The notes below the pieces were generated by a model. It worked only from the letters and a program-made list of their open reading frames with translations, ran no database searches and was not told the DNA's origin. Of a DNA stretch of 64,000 nt, positions 16,923 through 25,923 are shown piece after piece. Within the stretch, counting starts at the first letter, position 1. Every line of letters starts with the position of its first letter. A program made the translations under genes and the position numbers. The stretch spans positions 358,081 to 422,080 of the forward strand of contig NZ_JAIVCC010000005.1 of assembly GCF_020866905.1 (NCBI RefSeq). The letters run 5' to 3'. Source of the DNA: Salinimicrobium sediminilitoris (GTDB lineage Bacteria > Bacteroidota > Bacteroidia > Flavobacteriales > Flavobacteriaceae).

Positions 16923-17395
16923 ATGAACAGACTTTGTTGTTTTGAGGGTTGCTCATGTTCCAGCAGCCACTTTTTTCGCCATAAACCTCCTGCGTAACCG
17001 GTAAGGGAACCATCACTTCCAATTACTCTGTGACAGGGAATAAATATCCACAGTGGATTCTTTCCGTTGGCAGCAGCCACTGCACGTATTGCAAGGGGGT
17101 CTCCCAGCTCCTTTGCCAGGTCCATATAGGAAGTTGTTCGACCGTAAGGAATTTTGAGCAGTGCCTGCCAAACTTTTTTCTGAAAATCGGTACCCTGCGG
17201 ATTCAGCTTTAGGCTGAATTCCTTCAGCTTTCCCGAAAAATATTGCTGTAATTGATCTATTGCCTCCTGAAGTTCGGGCGCCTGCGATTCAAGGTGTTCA
17301 GAAGCTTCTTCAGTTAAAGTAAGTTTAGAAATCCCTTTAGAATCACCTTCCAAAATGGCATTTCCAAGGGGTGTTTTAAGATGTGCTTTGTTCAT
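16919..17395 (-). CDS. ogt: Methylated-DNA-[protein]-cysteine S-methyltransferase
   Basis: A 158-residue suicide methyltransferase that removes methyl groups from O6-methylguanine onto its own cysteine. The active-site block is IPCHRVIGSDGSLTGYAGG, and the DNA-binding helix area reads PYGRTTSYMDLAKELG. An open frame extends upstream to 17560, but that part is rich in Trp, Lys and Ser and unlike the family. The ATG at 17395 (MNKAHLKTPLG) gives normal length. It overlaps the CNNM gene by 20 bases and the serine hydrolase by four. Confidence 0.93.
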   Translation of the reverse strand: MNKAHLKTPLGNAILEGDSKGISKLTLTEEASEHLESQAPELQEAIDQLQQYFSGKLKEFSLKLNPQGTDFQKKVWQALLKIPYGRTTSYMDLAKELGDPLAIRAVAAANGKNPLWIFIPCHRVIGSDGSLTGYAGGLWRKKWLLEHEQPSKQQSLFI

Positions 17396-18479
17396 CTTTA
17401 CTTTCTGTATCTTTAGGCTGGTCCTGTTTGAGGAGACCCAGCTTTTTCGCCCTTTTTTCCCAGTTTTGACGTGCCAGCACCTGCATGTCTTCAACGCTGT
17501 CGCTTTCATCCATGATCTCCAGCCCCATAAGGGTTTCGATGATGTCTTCCATGGTAACAAGACCTATTGTGTTACCATAGTGGTCAACAACCATGGCCAG
17601 ATGGGTTCTTTCGCGAATAAAACGTTCAAAAAGTTGCGGAATCGGAGTTTCTTCAGCAGTCATTGGGATTTCCCTCTTAAGAATCTTGAGGGGTTCGGGG
17701 CCTTTTTGATCGAGCATTTCTTCAAGGATATCATCCTTTAGAACAAATCCTGTAATGTTATTATGCTTCTTGTGGTAAACCGGTATCCGGGAAAATTTAA
17801 GATTACGGTGCTCGCGATGAAATTGTTCTATACTGGTGTCTTCGTCCTCGGTCACCGCCACAGAAAATGGAGTCATCACATCTTTGGCCTTGACCTTTTT
17901 GAAGAGCAGCATATTTCTAATCACCGTCGTTTCCTGTTCCTCAAAAACTCCTTCTTCTTCAGCAACATCAGTTATTGCCATGAATTCTTCCCGGCTCATG
18001 GAACTCACATGGGCCGATTTCCCAATCAGCTTTGTTGTAAGCATCATTAGCCATAACATCCCTGTATACTTCAGCGGAAAAACAAATGCTTTTAATGAAG
18101 TAGCCGTAAAGCCCCCGAGAGATTTCCAGTAAGTGGCTCCTATTGTCTTCGGAATTATTTCAGAAATAATTAAAATTGCCATGGTCATAATTGCTGAAAC
18201 GATTCCAACGGCATTCCCACCGTCACCGTAAACTTTTTCGGCCTGTACTCCTACTAAAATGGCACCTACGGTATGGGCAATAGTGTTGATTGTAAGGATC
18301 GCGATCAAAGGCTTGTCCACATCCTGCTTAAATTTAGTAAGGGTGTGGGCGTAAGTTTTACCTTCTCTAAGCTTGATCTTTAGGTAAGAAGGGGTAAAAC
18401 TAAGAAATGCAGCCTCCATGATGGAGCACATAAAAGAAAAGAAAATGGCCAGTACGGCGTATAAAATGAGTAATTCCAT
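17376..18479 (-). CDS. CNNM/HlyC-CorC family membrane protein with CBS pair
   Basis: A 367-residue inner-membrane protein. The CNNM (DUF21) domain holds about four membrane segments in residues 1-150. A CBS-domain pair follows (about 190-320), with TPFSVAVTEDEDT and TIGLVTMEDIIETLMG. The acidic, Gln-rich tail lacks the CorC_HlyC domain. Relatives move or sense magnesium or other divalent cations; the ion is not readable here. It starts 27 bases after lplA and overlaps ogt, so it belongs to the same transcript. Confidence 0.88.
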   Translation of the reverse strand: MELLILYAVLAIFFSFMCSIMEAAFLSFTPSYLKIKLREGKTYAHTLTKFKQDVDKPLIAILTINTIAHTVGAILVGVQAEKVYGDGGNAVGIVSAIMTMAILIISEIIPKTIGATYWKSLGGFTATSLKAFVFPLKYTGMLWLMMLTTKLIGKSAHVSSMSREEFMAITDVAEEEGVFEEQETTVIRNMLLFKKVKAKDVMTPFSVAVTEDEDTSIEQFHREHRNLKFSRIPVYHKKHNNITGFVLKDDILEEMLDQKGPEPLKILKREIPMTAEETPIPQLFERFIRERTHLAMVVDHYGNTIGLVTMEDIIETLMGLEIMDESDSVEDMQVLARQNWEKRAKKLGLLKQDQPKDTESKDEQSTS

Positions 18480-18506
18480 TCAAAATTTTTAAGTTAATAA
18501 TAGAAG

Positions 18507-19487
18507 CTAGAACATGATAGCTACCAGGTCATCCTTGGTGATCTTGCTAAAATATTCATCGAAATTAAACTGAGATAATTTGTTTCTAATTTCATCTTCT
18601 TGGTGTTTGGTATCCTTCAGCGCCTGCTCGATAGGGCCAATATCCCTAATGTGAAAAAAATCCCCTGTGATCTTCACCTCCTGGATGATGCCGTGAATGA
18701 CGTTCATATTCATTTCCAAAGTTCCGCCGGGAGTGCGGGCACCCTGGGTAAAATTATAGTCTGGTGAATAGCCAAAATTCCATTCCCAGGTACTGTACTT
18801 TTCATCCCTTATTTTTTGGATTGCAGCAAGGTCCTCGTCTGTGAATTCATATGGACGCGCATCCTCAAATTTATTAATAACATAATCCATGATCTTATTG
18901 GTGAATTCATCAAGGGTTATCTTTTCGGGGAGATGGTCGCTTATATTCGTCACCCGGTTAGGCACAGATTTTACACCGCGATCCTTGTATTTTAAAGGAT
19001 TTATCTTAAGTGCGCCGCTAACATCTTTCATTTCTGAAGAAAATAAAAGCGTGCCGTGATGAAGCACCTTGTTCTTAAATACGTGTTCTGCATTTCCCGA
19101 AAATTTCTTTCCCTCGATGGTCAGATCATTGCGGCCTTCAAATTTTGCATCCACCCCAAGTTCTTTCAACACTTCAATAATAGGTTTGGTATAGCGTTGA
19201 AAGTCGATCATTTCATAGTTTTCTCCTGTGCGGGTAAAAGAAAAGTTGAGGTTTCCCAGGTCGTGGTAAACAGCACCACCGCCAGATAATCGCCTTACAA
19301 CCTTAATTCCCCTTTCCTTCACGTATTCGTAGTTGATCTCGGCCTGCGTATTTTGATGTTTGCCTACAATGATCGCATTATCATTACGCCACAGCATGAA
19401 ACAGTCTTCTTTCATGTGCTTAAAGATATATTCATCTGTAGCAATATTAAAGTAAGGGTCTGTCGAATGATGTTTAATGCAAAGCAT
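18507..19487 (-). CDS. lplA: Lipoate-protein ligase A
   Basis: A 326-residue ligase that activates free lipoate with ATP and attaches it to 2-oxoacid dehydrogenase and glycine-cleavage proteins. The LPLAT catalytic domain (about 1-240) carries RRLSGGGAVYHDLGNLNFS and the NAEHVFKNKVLHHGTLLFS block. A C-terminal accessory domain follows (about 245-326). It heads the minus-strand unit that continues through the CNNM protein, ogt, serine hydrolase and exonuclease, with a TAnnTTTG element 20 bases upstream. Confidence 0.94.
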   Translation of the reverse strand: MLCIKHHSTDPYFNIATDEYIFKHMKEDCFMLWRNDNAIIVGKHQNTQAEINYEYVKERGIKVVRRLSGGGAVYHDLGNLNFSFTRTGENYEMIDFQRYTKPIIEVLKELGVDAKFEGRNDLTIEGKKFSGNAEHVFKNKVLHHGTLLFSSEMKDVSGALKINPLKYKDRGVKSVPNRVTNISDHLPEKITLDEFTNKIMDYVINKFEDARPYEFTDEDLAAIQKIRDEKYSTWEWNFGYSPDYNFTQGARTPGGTLEMNMNVIHGIIQEVKITGDFFHIRDIGPIEQALKDTKHQEDEIRNKLSQFNFDEYFSKITKDDLVAIMF

Positions 19488-19506
19488 GATATAGTTCTAT
19501 TTCTCT

Positions 19507-19514
19507 CAAAAATA
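19507..19514 (-). promoter_or_regulatory. -7 element TATTTTTG of the lplA unit
   Basis: A perfect TAnnTTTG on the minus strand, with a TTG about 23 bases further upstream, a little beyond the ideal spacing. The leader would be about 15 bases. Confidence 0.5.
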
Positions 19515-19638
19515 ATAAAGCTAGAACGGAAACTTCACAAAAGAGAATTAATTCTGCATTTTTCGAACAGTAAACTCTAAAAAACTCTAAAAAAGGATCC
19601 TGTTTAACAGGAGGCAAGATAATAAAGGGAAATCAACA

Positions 19639-19660
19639 GAGGCGCGATTCACTGCGCCTC
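19639..19660 (-). terminator. Probable terminator of the glycoconjugate cluster
   Basis: GAGGCGC and its complement form a GC-rich seven-base stem over an eight-base loop, 40 bases after the methyltransferase stop. The T tract on the minus strand is weak, so read-through is possible. A second small hairpin (CCTGTT/AACAGG, 19600-19612) follows. Confidence 0.45.
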
Positions 19661-19700
19661 CGATTCTTACTTTGAAAATTGTGCAACCAAAAAAATGGCT

Positions 19701-20498
19701 TTATTCTTTTCGGGTCTTTTTCTCAACCTCTTCTTTCCAGTCTTTTCCAACTGCAGAGAGATATTCGGAGTAGTTCCAGGTGTCCAGGCTGGAGTGAAGA
19801 TTTGTGTCTTTTTGGGCGACGTAGGTTTCATCTTCTGGCATTGCAGTGACATTGAGTCCGCAGCTGCGCAACATTGAGATGATTCCATGATGATTCGGAG
19901 CCCACCAATTGGTAGGGTCGCCTGCCAGTTTATGCTCAATAAAAGCCATTTTTGGCCAGGCATCTTCTTTCATGATCTCCCGTTTGTGAAACTCCACATC
20001 TTCCGGAATGGGCATTTCCTCCTGTCCGGGTAAGGAAAGCGTTTGGAAGACCATCATTTTCTTCACTTTTTGAGACAATATATCCATGGCCAGCATTGGA
20101 TACCGCAGGTGGTAGAAAACTCCCATGAACCACACGAGGTCAAACTTTTCTTCGGTGTGGGCGAGATCGTAAACCTGCATCTGTTCAAATCTAATTTTGT
20201 CATCAAGACCAAATTCTTTTGCTACCCATTTTGCCTGTTTCAGGTAATGTTCATCAAGGTCGATCGCCAGCACCTCGGCACCGCGTTTTGCAAGTTCCAG
20301 GGAGTAATAACCGGCGTTGCAGCCTATGTCCAGCACTTTCCATCCCTCAAGGTTTTCGGGAATAGAGTTTTTGATCTTTTCCCATTTAAATTTTGGAAAA
20401 TCCCCCAAAAAGTGATTGGGTGCGGTTTGAGTACCGTCGGGAAGTTGAATATTGTGGAACCAGGGTGCCAGTTCTTTTACTTCTTGTTGAGTGGACAT
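19701..20498 (-). CDS. SAM-dependent methyltransferase, Rta_06860-like
   Basis: A 265-residue class I methyltransferase. Motif I is VLDIGCNAGYYSLELAKRGA, and the acidic residue after strand 2 is in VLAIDLDEHYL. Its length and start (LAPWFHNIQLPDGTQT) recall the Rta_06860 methyltransferase group (TIGR04290, from memory), also related to the tRNA-modifying CmoB family by fold. Being the last gene of the sugar cluster, it more likely methylates the glycoconjugate than a tRNA. It begins three bases after the preceding glycosyltransferase stop. Confidence 0.8.
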   Translation of the reverse strand: MSTQQEVKELAPWFHNIQLPDGTQTAPNHFLGDFPKFKWEKIKNSIPENLEGWKVLDIGCNAGYYSLELAKRGAEVLAIDLDEHYLKQAKWVAKEFGLDDKIRFEQMQVYDLAHTEEKFDLVWFMGVFYHLRYPMLAMDILSQKVKKMMVFQTLSLPGQEEMPIPEDVEFHKREIMKEDAWPKMAFIEHKLAGDPTNWWAPNHHGIISMLRSCGLNVTAMPEDETYVAQKDTNLHSSLDTWNYSEYLSAVGKDWKEEVEKKTRKE

Positions 20499-20501
20499 AT
20501 A

Positions 20502-21578
20502 TTAAACTTTTTCTGAAGGCTTAAGCACCTCCTTTACGTAATTGACTAATTCTTTCGCTCTTGCTTGTGCTGTGTGGGATTTAAGGACTTTTTGCCGTGC
20601 ATTTTCCCCTATTTGTTTTCGCTCTTCTTCAGATATGCTTCGGAAGTATTCTTCTACTTCCTCGCTGCTGCGGGCGATCAAAATTTCTTTTTCCTGTTCA
20701 AAAATGCTGTGGATCCCGTCCCAGTAATCTGAAATTATCGGGACGCCGCAGGCAGCGGCTTCAAAGAGCCTTACGCTTGGAGAATAACCGGCTTTGATCA
20801 TATCTTCCCGGGTAACATTAAGAGTGAACTCCTGGGAATTATAAAAATCCCGATGCTCTGCCGGGGGAAGATGATCTATACGTTCTACATTTTTTGACCA
20901 CGGAAAGTCTTCTGGATATTGGGGTCCTGCAACTACAAATTCCTCTGAAGGGAATTGTGCGGCAGGTTTATTAAGTAGTTCCTGCACCGTTGGCTGCCTG
21001 TCATCACTATAAGTCCCAAGATATCCCATTTTCCATTTTTTTAGACGGTCTTCAGGATAATATAAATCGGGGTCTACAGAGCAGTAGAGGGCTTTGGCCA
21101 TGGGTGAACCATAATGTTCTTCCAGGTGCCGAAGGATAGGACCTCCCGAAAATGACAAATACAGGTCGTATTTAGAAATGATCTCCCGGTCCAGGTACTC
21201 GTAATCTTTTCTTTCCAGTTTTGCCAGGGTTACGGGAGTATCAATGTCGTAAAAAGCAGTAACGCCTGTAGCTGTTTCTATCGCCCAGTTTCCTACTTCC
21301 ACTCCCTGCTGCACGTAAGAACCAACTATGACCACATCGGCCTTTTCGATCTCTTCTTTGTAATTGGTTTTTAGTTCTTCATTGGTCTTGTAGAGCCCAA
21401 TCTGGCAAAAATTGGGATTTGGCATATCGCGATGAGGGGAGTACCAGGGCACATCTTTTTCCAGGAACAGGATATCATGTCCCAGCGCTTTAAGTTCCTT
21501 AAGAAGCGCCCGGTACGTTGTGGCGTGACCGTTGCCCCAGGACGAAGTGACCGAAAGTCCTATGATTACAAATTTCAT
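20502..21578 (-). CDS. Glycosyltransferase, CgeB-like GT-B fold (third of three paralogs)
   Basis: A 358-residue GT-B protein. The N-terminal half begins with SVTSSWGNGHATTYRALLKE, a pattern shared with the two genes upstream. The C-terminal donor-binding half has SVRLFEAAACGVPIISDYWDG, typical of the CgeB-type C-terminal domain (Glyco_trans_1_2). The donor and acceptor are unknown. The start follows the previous gene's stop by three bases, and the methyltransferase follows after three. It lacks signal peptide and membrane segments, so it acts in the cytoplasm. Confidence 0.82.
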   Translation of the reverse strand: MKFVIIGLSVTSSWGNGHATTYRALLKELKALGHDILFLEKDVPWYSPHRDMPNPNFCQIGLYKTNEELKTNYKEEIEKADVVIVGSYVQQGVEVGNWAIETATGVTAFYDIDTPVTLAKLERKDYEYLDREIISKYDLYLSFSGGPILRHLEEHYGSPMAKALYCSVDPDLYYPEDRLKKWKMGYLGTYSDDRQPTVQELLNKPAAQFPSEEFVVAGPQYPEDFPWSKNVERIDHLPPAEHRDFYNSQEFTLNVTREDMIKAGYSPSVRLFEAAACGVPIISDYWDGIHSIFEQEKEILIARSSEEVEEYFRSISEEERKQIGENARQKVLKSHTAQARAKELVNYVKEVLKPSEKV

Positions 21579-21581
21579 GGG

Positions 21582-22682
21582 CTATTGTTTTTGTTCTACA
21601 GGTTGTATCTTTTCAGAAATTACCGACTCCAGCAATTCTGCGCGGTGATTATAGGTGTGTTTGGCCAGTACTTTCTCATAGGCTGCTTTTCCAATTTCTT
21701 TGGCTCTTTCCGAAGTAAGCCCAGTCAATATCATCTCCACTTCTTCGCCACTATTGGCTACCAGGATCTCTTTTCCCGGAACAAAAAAGGTATCGATGCC
21801 TTTCCAGTAATCTGTAATTATACAGGCACCGGCTCCGGCAGCTTCAAAAACACGGGTTGCAGGCGAGAAGCCATACTTGGCCATGCTGTCGCGACTAATA
21901 TTAAGTACTGCTTTTGGAGTACAATTAAAAGCATTGTGATCTTTGGTATAGACGTGGCCAACGTAATCGATGTTTTTTGGCATCTTTTTATCGCCCCAGC
22001 CGCTACCTCCCAGCAGAAACTTATCATCTGAAAGTCGCTTTGCAGGCCTTATAAAAAATTCTTCCACACGTTTTTCCCGGTCGGGGAGACGGTTGCCTAA
22101 AAAGGCTAAAGTACCTTCGAATTTTGGATTAGGATCTACAGGGAAATGTGTATCTGTATCCAGCGCATTATAAATTGGCACACATCTTTTTGCGCCGTTA
22201 CGTTCATAGGCGTCTATAACCGGTTGGCCGCCACCATAGGTGAGCACAAGATCATATTTAGGGATTAGGGAATTAAAAGGATCCAAAGGATCAGATTCTA
22301 TTCTATCAAGCGTCGCAGGAGCATCGACATCCCAAAATATGATGAGATTATCCTCTTTTTTGAGCTGTACTACCGCGTCTTCAAGGAAATCATCAAAGGC
22401 GCCAACCCCGCTGGCTTTTATGATGACATCTGCTTCCGAAGCTTCCCGTAACAGCCCCTGTAAAGTCACCTTATCTTTAGGGTAAACTTTTACAGTACAC
22501 CATTCGGGGTCTTCTATGTCCCTATGCTTTTGTCGTTCATAAATATCGGGTTCATAAAAGGTTACTTCATGCCCCATTTTATGGAGGGCCTTTACAATTC
22601 CGCGGTAATAGGTGGCCGCGCCGTTCCAATAAGCCGATACTATACTTGAGCCAAAAAAGGCAATTTTCAGGTTTCTTTTCAT
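21582..22682 (-). CDS. Glycosyltransferase, CgeB-like GT-B fold (second of three paralogs)
   Basis: A 366-residue protein built like its neighbours. The N-terminus carries SAYWNGAATYYRGIVKALHK and the C-terminal half TRVFEAAGAGACIITDYWKG, followed by GKEILVANSGEEV. The close match at both ends says that these genes arose by tandem duplication and then diverged. It overlaps the first paralog by four bases (ATGA) and precedes the third by three. Each copy may add a different sugar. No anchoring segment is visible. Confidence 0.82.
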   Translation of the reverse strand: MKRNLKIAFFGSSIVSAYWNGAATYYRGIVKALHKMGHEVTFYEPDIYERQKHRDIEDPEWCTVKVYPKDKVTLQGLLREASEADVIIKASGVGAFDDFLEDAVVQLKKEDNLIIFWDVDAPATLDRIESDPLDPFNSLIPKYDLVLTYGGGQPVIDAYERNGAKRCVPIYNALDTDTHFPVDPNPKFEGTLAFLGNRLPDREKRVEEFFIRPAKRLSDDKFLLGGSGWGDKKMPKNIDYVGHVYTKDHNAFNCTPKAVLNISRDSMAKYGFSPATRVFEAAGAGACIITDYWKGIDTFFVPGKEILVANSGEEVEMILTGLTSERAKEIGKAAYEKVLAKHTYNHRAELLESVISEKIQPVEQKQ

Positions 22683-23815
22683 GCTTCCTGTGTTTTGTGT
22701 TGGATTGGAAAGATCTTGTCTTTTGGGAGGCCCAGTTCTTCAAATATGCCTTCAAGGGCATTCACCCTGTGAGCACAGGTGTGTTTTTCCAGGATCGTTT
22801 TTCGGCCATTTTCTGAGAGACTTTGCGCAAGCTGGGCACTTTTAAGAACCTCGGCAAGTTTATAGCCCATGTCATTTCCATCTTTTGCAATAAGGTAATC
22901 TTCCCCGGGAGTGAAGAGGTTCTCTGCATCATTCCAGGGAGAACAAATCAATGGGATGCCGCAGGATAAAGCTTCGAAAGGCCGGATAGTAGGGATTCCC
23001 GGCAACATTTCAACATAAGGCCGCCGTGGTACATGCACGGTTACTTTATATTTTGCAAAAATTTCGGGCACCTTGTAATTAGGCAACCATCCTCCATATT
23101 CAATCCCTGCATCTGCAAGGGCCTTTTTTGCTTTTTCGGGATAGCGTACGCCGTAGACCTTTGCTTTAATTCCTAATTCCTTCACAGGACGTATAAGGAA
23201 CTCCATGAGCTCTTCGGTTCTTTCGCCGTCGCCCCAGTTACCTATCCATACCAGGTCACCTTCTTTTTCTTCATCTCTGTTGGGGCTGAAGAATTCGGCA
23301 TCGGCAGCTTCATGCCAGGTCCAGACTTTCTCTACCCATTTTTTCTCCTTGTAGATCTTCCTGATCACCTCTCCAAAAACGAGCGCGCCGTCAAAGTGAG
23401 AAAAATCAAATTTATTCATCTCTTTTTCAGCTGAAACAGCCCGGTGATGGGTATCGTGAAATAGTAATTTGAAGCCGAATTTTTCTTTTTGTTCTCCTAT
23501 TTCAGAAATAAGGTTGGGCTCATTCCATTCGTGAAGGATCACAAGGTCGGCATCTCCCAGTATATTTTTATAGTTCAGCTTTTTTTCTGGATTGTAGAAC
23601 TGTGGATTCAATGACGGATAATACTGCCGAAATTCATCCAGTCGCTCGGCACCGTGATCTTTTAGCAGGTTCTGTAAACTCCAGCCCCCTTCGGACTCAT
23701 AGACATCCACTTCGTGTCCCCGTTTTTGAAGTTCTTTTACAATTCCCCTTAAAAAATGCGCATTCCCATGATTCCAGTCGGAATATAAAGAATGATAAAA
23801 CATCACTATTTTCAT
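22679..23815 (-). CDS. Glycosyltransferase, CgeB-like GT-B fold (first of three paralogs)
   Basis: A 378-residue GT-B protein with LYSDWNHGNAHFLRGIVKEL at the N-terminus and IRPFEALSCGIPLICSPWND in the C-terminal half, again followed by a GEDYLIAKDG block. It is the most divergent of the three paralogs. It overlaps the GT4 gene upstream by four bases and the next paralog by four bases, so translation is coupled through this part of the operon. Specific substrates cannot be read from sequence. Confidence 0.82.
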   Translation of the reverse strand: MKIVMFYHSLYSDWNHGNAHFLRGIVKELQKRGHEVDVYESEGGWSLQNLLKDHGAERLDEFRQYYPSLNPQFYNPEKKLNYKNILGDADLVILHEWNEPNLISEIGEQKEKFGFKLLFHDTHHRAVSAEKEMNKFDFSHFDGALVFGEVIRKIYKEKKWVEKVWTWHEAADAEFFSPNRDEEKEGDLVWIGNWGDGERTEELMEFLIRPVKELGIKAKVYGVRYPEKAKKALADAGIEYGGWLPNYKVPEIFAKYKVTVHVPRRPYVEMLPGIPTIRPFEALSCGIPLICSPWNDAENLFTPGEDYLIAKDGNDMGYKLAEVLKSAQLAQSLSENGRKTILEKHTCAHRVNALEGIFEELGLPKDKIFPIQHKTQEA

Positions 23816-24918
23816 ATACTGATCAATTTTTGTTCTTTTTCCAGGATTTCCCGATAAAGATCATGATATGCCGCACCCATTTTCTCTGCGGAATATTCCT
23901 TTGCCCGGATTCTGGCTTTTGCTGAAAGTTCTTCCAGAAACTCGGGACTTTCAAGAAGGTGGATTATGGTTTTCTCTGCTTCGGCTTCATCTTCGGGATC
24001 GAAAAACAGCGCCGCGCCATCCCATAATTCTTTTAGTGTTTCCAGCTGGCTAAGGACTAAAGCACAACCATTGCCCGCAGCCTCCAGAATTGCAAGGCCA
24101 AAAGGTTCGTAGCGGGTGGGACTAACAAAAATGCTGGCCCGCTGCATCCATTCCTCAACTTCTTCGGGAGATAATTTCCCAAGAAATTTGACATTTTTGA
24201 CACTACATTCTTTTCCCGTATTGGGATTAACAGCGTCTCCGGCGACATATACAGGCCACGGCAAGCGTTCTGCCATATTTGAAAGCAGGGGAAGATTCTT
24301 CGCTTCATCCCACATCCTGCCCATAGAAAGAATAAATTTCTCTTTTGGTTCTTTTACTTCCGAAGGAAATACGCGGCCGTTGTGGATTAGCTTGGTTTCC
24401 GAAGAAAATTGATGGATATCCTGCGCACTCTTCAAAATAGCTTCCGTAGGCGCCACTACCATATGAGATTCTTCAAGAGATTCTTTCACGATTTGGGAAT
24501 AACGATCCCAATCCTGTGGTGCATTTTTACCTTTTACAGCCTGCCACCAGGTTTGTACACAGGAGTGGAAAACAGTGATCACTGGTGTAGTCCACTCTTC
24601 CTCTACGTGAGCGTAGTTGTTAAGGTGCACCAAATCTGGTTGTACAGTTTGATAAATACTATTGATCCATTTCCTTGACTGCTCTACATCCTCCCATGGG
24701 TCTTCCATCCACTCGAGCTTGTAATCGCTTTTGTAGAAGGTGACATTAGGAATTGTCTCGGCTTCTATCTGCTGTGCAGGTGAAGGCCATCCTCCAAGGG
24801 CGACGAGGTGCACCTGCACATTATACTGCGCCAGGGCCCTGCAGAGTTCTAGTGAATAAACCCATACTCCTCCTACCGTATCGGTAGTCATCAACACCTT
24901 CATCTTTTTATCTTCCAT
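23812..24918 (-). CDS. Glycosyltransferase family 4 protein
   Basis: A 368-residue retaining-type GT-B enzyme. The acceptor half opens with KVLMTTDTVGGVWVYSLEL, and the donor half has the GT4 motif area FVSPTRYEPFGLAILEAAGNG, where the Glu of the EX7E pattern lies. It uses an activated sugar that is not identifiable here. Two starts are possible: ATG at 24918, which overlaps the oxidoreductase by 11 bases, or ATG at 24903 (MKVLMTT), which leaves a four-base gap and matches relatives better. Confidence 0.87.
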   Translation of the reverse strand: MEDKKMKVLMTTDTVGGVWVYSLELCRALAQYNVQVHLVALGGWPSPAQQIEAETIPNVTFYKSDYKLEWMEDPWEDVEQSRKWINSIYQTVQPDLVHLNNYAHVEEEWTTPVITVFHSCVQTWWQAVKGKNAPQDWDRYSQIVKESLEESHMVVAPTEAILKSAQDIHQFSSETKLIHNGRVFPSEVKEPKEKFILSMGRMWDEAKNLPLLSNMAERLPWPVYVAGDAVNPNTGKECSVKNVKFLGKLSPEEVEEWMQRASIFVSPTRYEPFGLAILEAAGNGCALVLSQLETLKELWDGAALFFDPEDEAEAEKTIIHLLESPEFLEELSAKARIRAKEYSAEKMGAAYHDLYREILEKEQKLISI

Positions 24919-25921
24919 ATATGCGGTCTATTACTTCGGCTGTTTTTATAAATTCGGTGGCCGATTTTTCATCGAACCGGTTATTTTCTAATAAATTTTC
25001 TACCCACACAACTCCGGCGCGGCCACTCCATTCATCTGGAGGATTTACCAGGGTTTCAGTTTGGGTGCCATGATATTTTTCGGCTTTAAAATCGTAAAAT
25101 GAGCCATTGATATTTTTAAAGGATGCTCCACCTTGAGTTCCGTAAAATGTGGCTTCAATAATAGCGTCTTTTCCTGCGGAAACATGCCAGGAACATTCAA
25201 GATTGATCACCTGGTCTTTTTCTGAAGTGAGATTCACACTTGCGAAATCCTCCACGTGCTCCTCAAAAGAAGTCAGTTTTTGGCCTTTGTGAAAAAGATG
25301 GCTTCGTACATCTTTTATTTCCGGAAAATCCAGGCTCCAAAGGGCCAGATCTACCAGGTGGATTCCCAGATCCATTACACAGCCACCTCCAGATCTTTTT
25401 ATGTCGTAGAACCATTCTTTATCGGGCCCATAGGCGTTGTGAAAAGTGAGATCTACGGCAAAGATGTCGCCGATTTCCCCTTTTTGGATGGTGTCGTAAA
25501 CCGCCTTGAAAGCACTTGTGTAGCGATAGGAAAGATCTACGGCCAATAATTTATCTGCATTCCGGGAGGCTTCCACCACCTGCTTAACTTCTTCGGCAGT
25601 TCTCCCTAGAGGTTTCTGGCAAAAGACGGCCTTTCCGCTTTTCAATGCGTCCATACTTTGTTTCGCATGCATGGCGCTGGGAGTTGCAATGACAATTCCG
25701 TCAAGATCTTCTTCAGCAAAAAGGGCTTCGGGAGAGGACTTCAAAATGGCATTTTTGGCGCTCTTTTTAGCAGCGTCTGAATTTTCAGAATTTGGTTCGG
25801 TAATCGCAGCTGCTGAGGCTTTGGTATTGTTAAGGATAGCCTCCATACGGTTTCGGCCAATCCAGCCTACGCCCAGGAAACCAAGGGATAATTCTTTATT
25901 GGTTGGTTGAGTTGGTACCAT
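24908..25921 (-). CDS. Gfo/Idh/MocA family oxidoreductase
   Basis: A 337-residue NAD(P)-dependent sugar oxidoreductase. The dinucleotide fold carries GFLGVGWIGRNR near residue 15, then the EKP-like block (here CQKPLGRT) near residue 100, and a C-terminal GFO_IDH_MocA alpha/beta domain with GGGCVMDLGIHLVDLALW. It may oxidise or reduce a hydroxyl on a sugar or cyclitol. It follows the alcohol dehydrogenase by two bases. Confidence 0.9.
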   Translation of the reverse strand: MVPTQPTNKELSLGFLGVGWIGRNRMEAILNNTKASAAAITEPNSENSDAAKKSAKNAILKSSPEALFAEEDLDGIVIATPSAMHAKQSMDALKSGKAVFCQKPLGRTAEEVKQVVEASRNADKLLAVDLSYRYTSAFKAVYDTIQKGEIGDIFAVDLTFHNAYGPDKEWFYDIKRSGGGCVMDLGIHLVDLALWSLDFPEIKDVRSHLFHKGQKLTSFEEHVEDFASVNLTSEKDQVINLECSWHVSAGKDAIIEATFYGTQGGASFKNINGSFYDFKAEKYHGTQTETLVNPPDEWSGRAGVVWVENLLENNRFDEKSATEFIKTAEVIDRIYGR

Positions 25922-25923
25922 TC

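Noticed and set aside
17396..17560. Upstream extension of the ogt frame
   Set aside because: The extra 55 residues are unlike any methyltransferase and lie inside the CNNM coding sequence in another frame.
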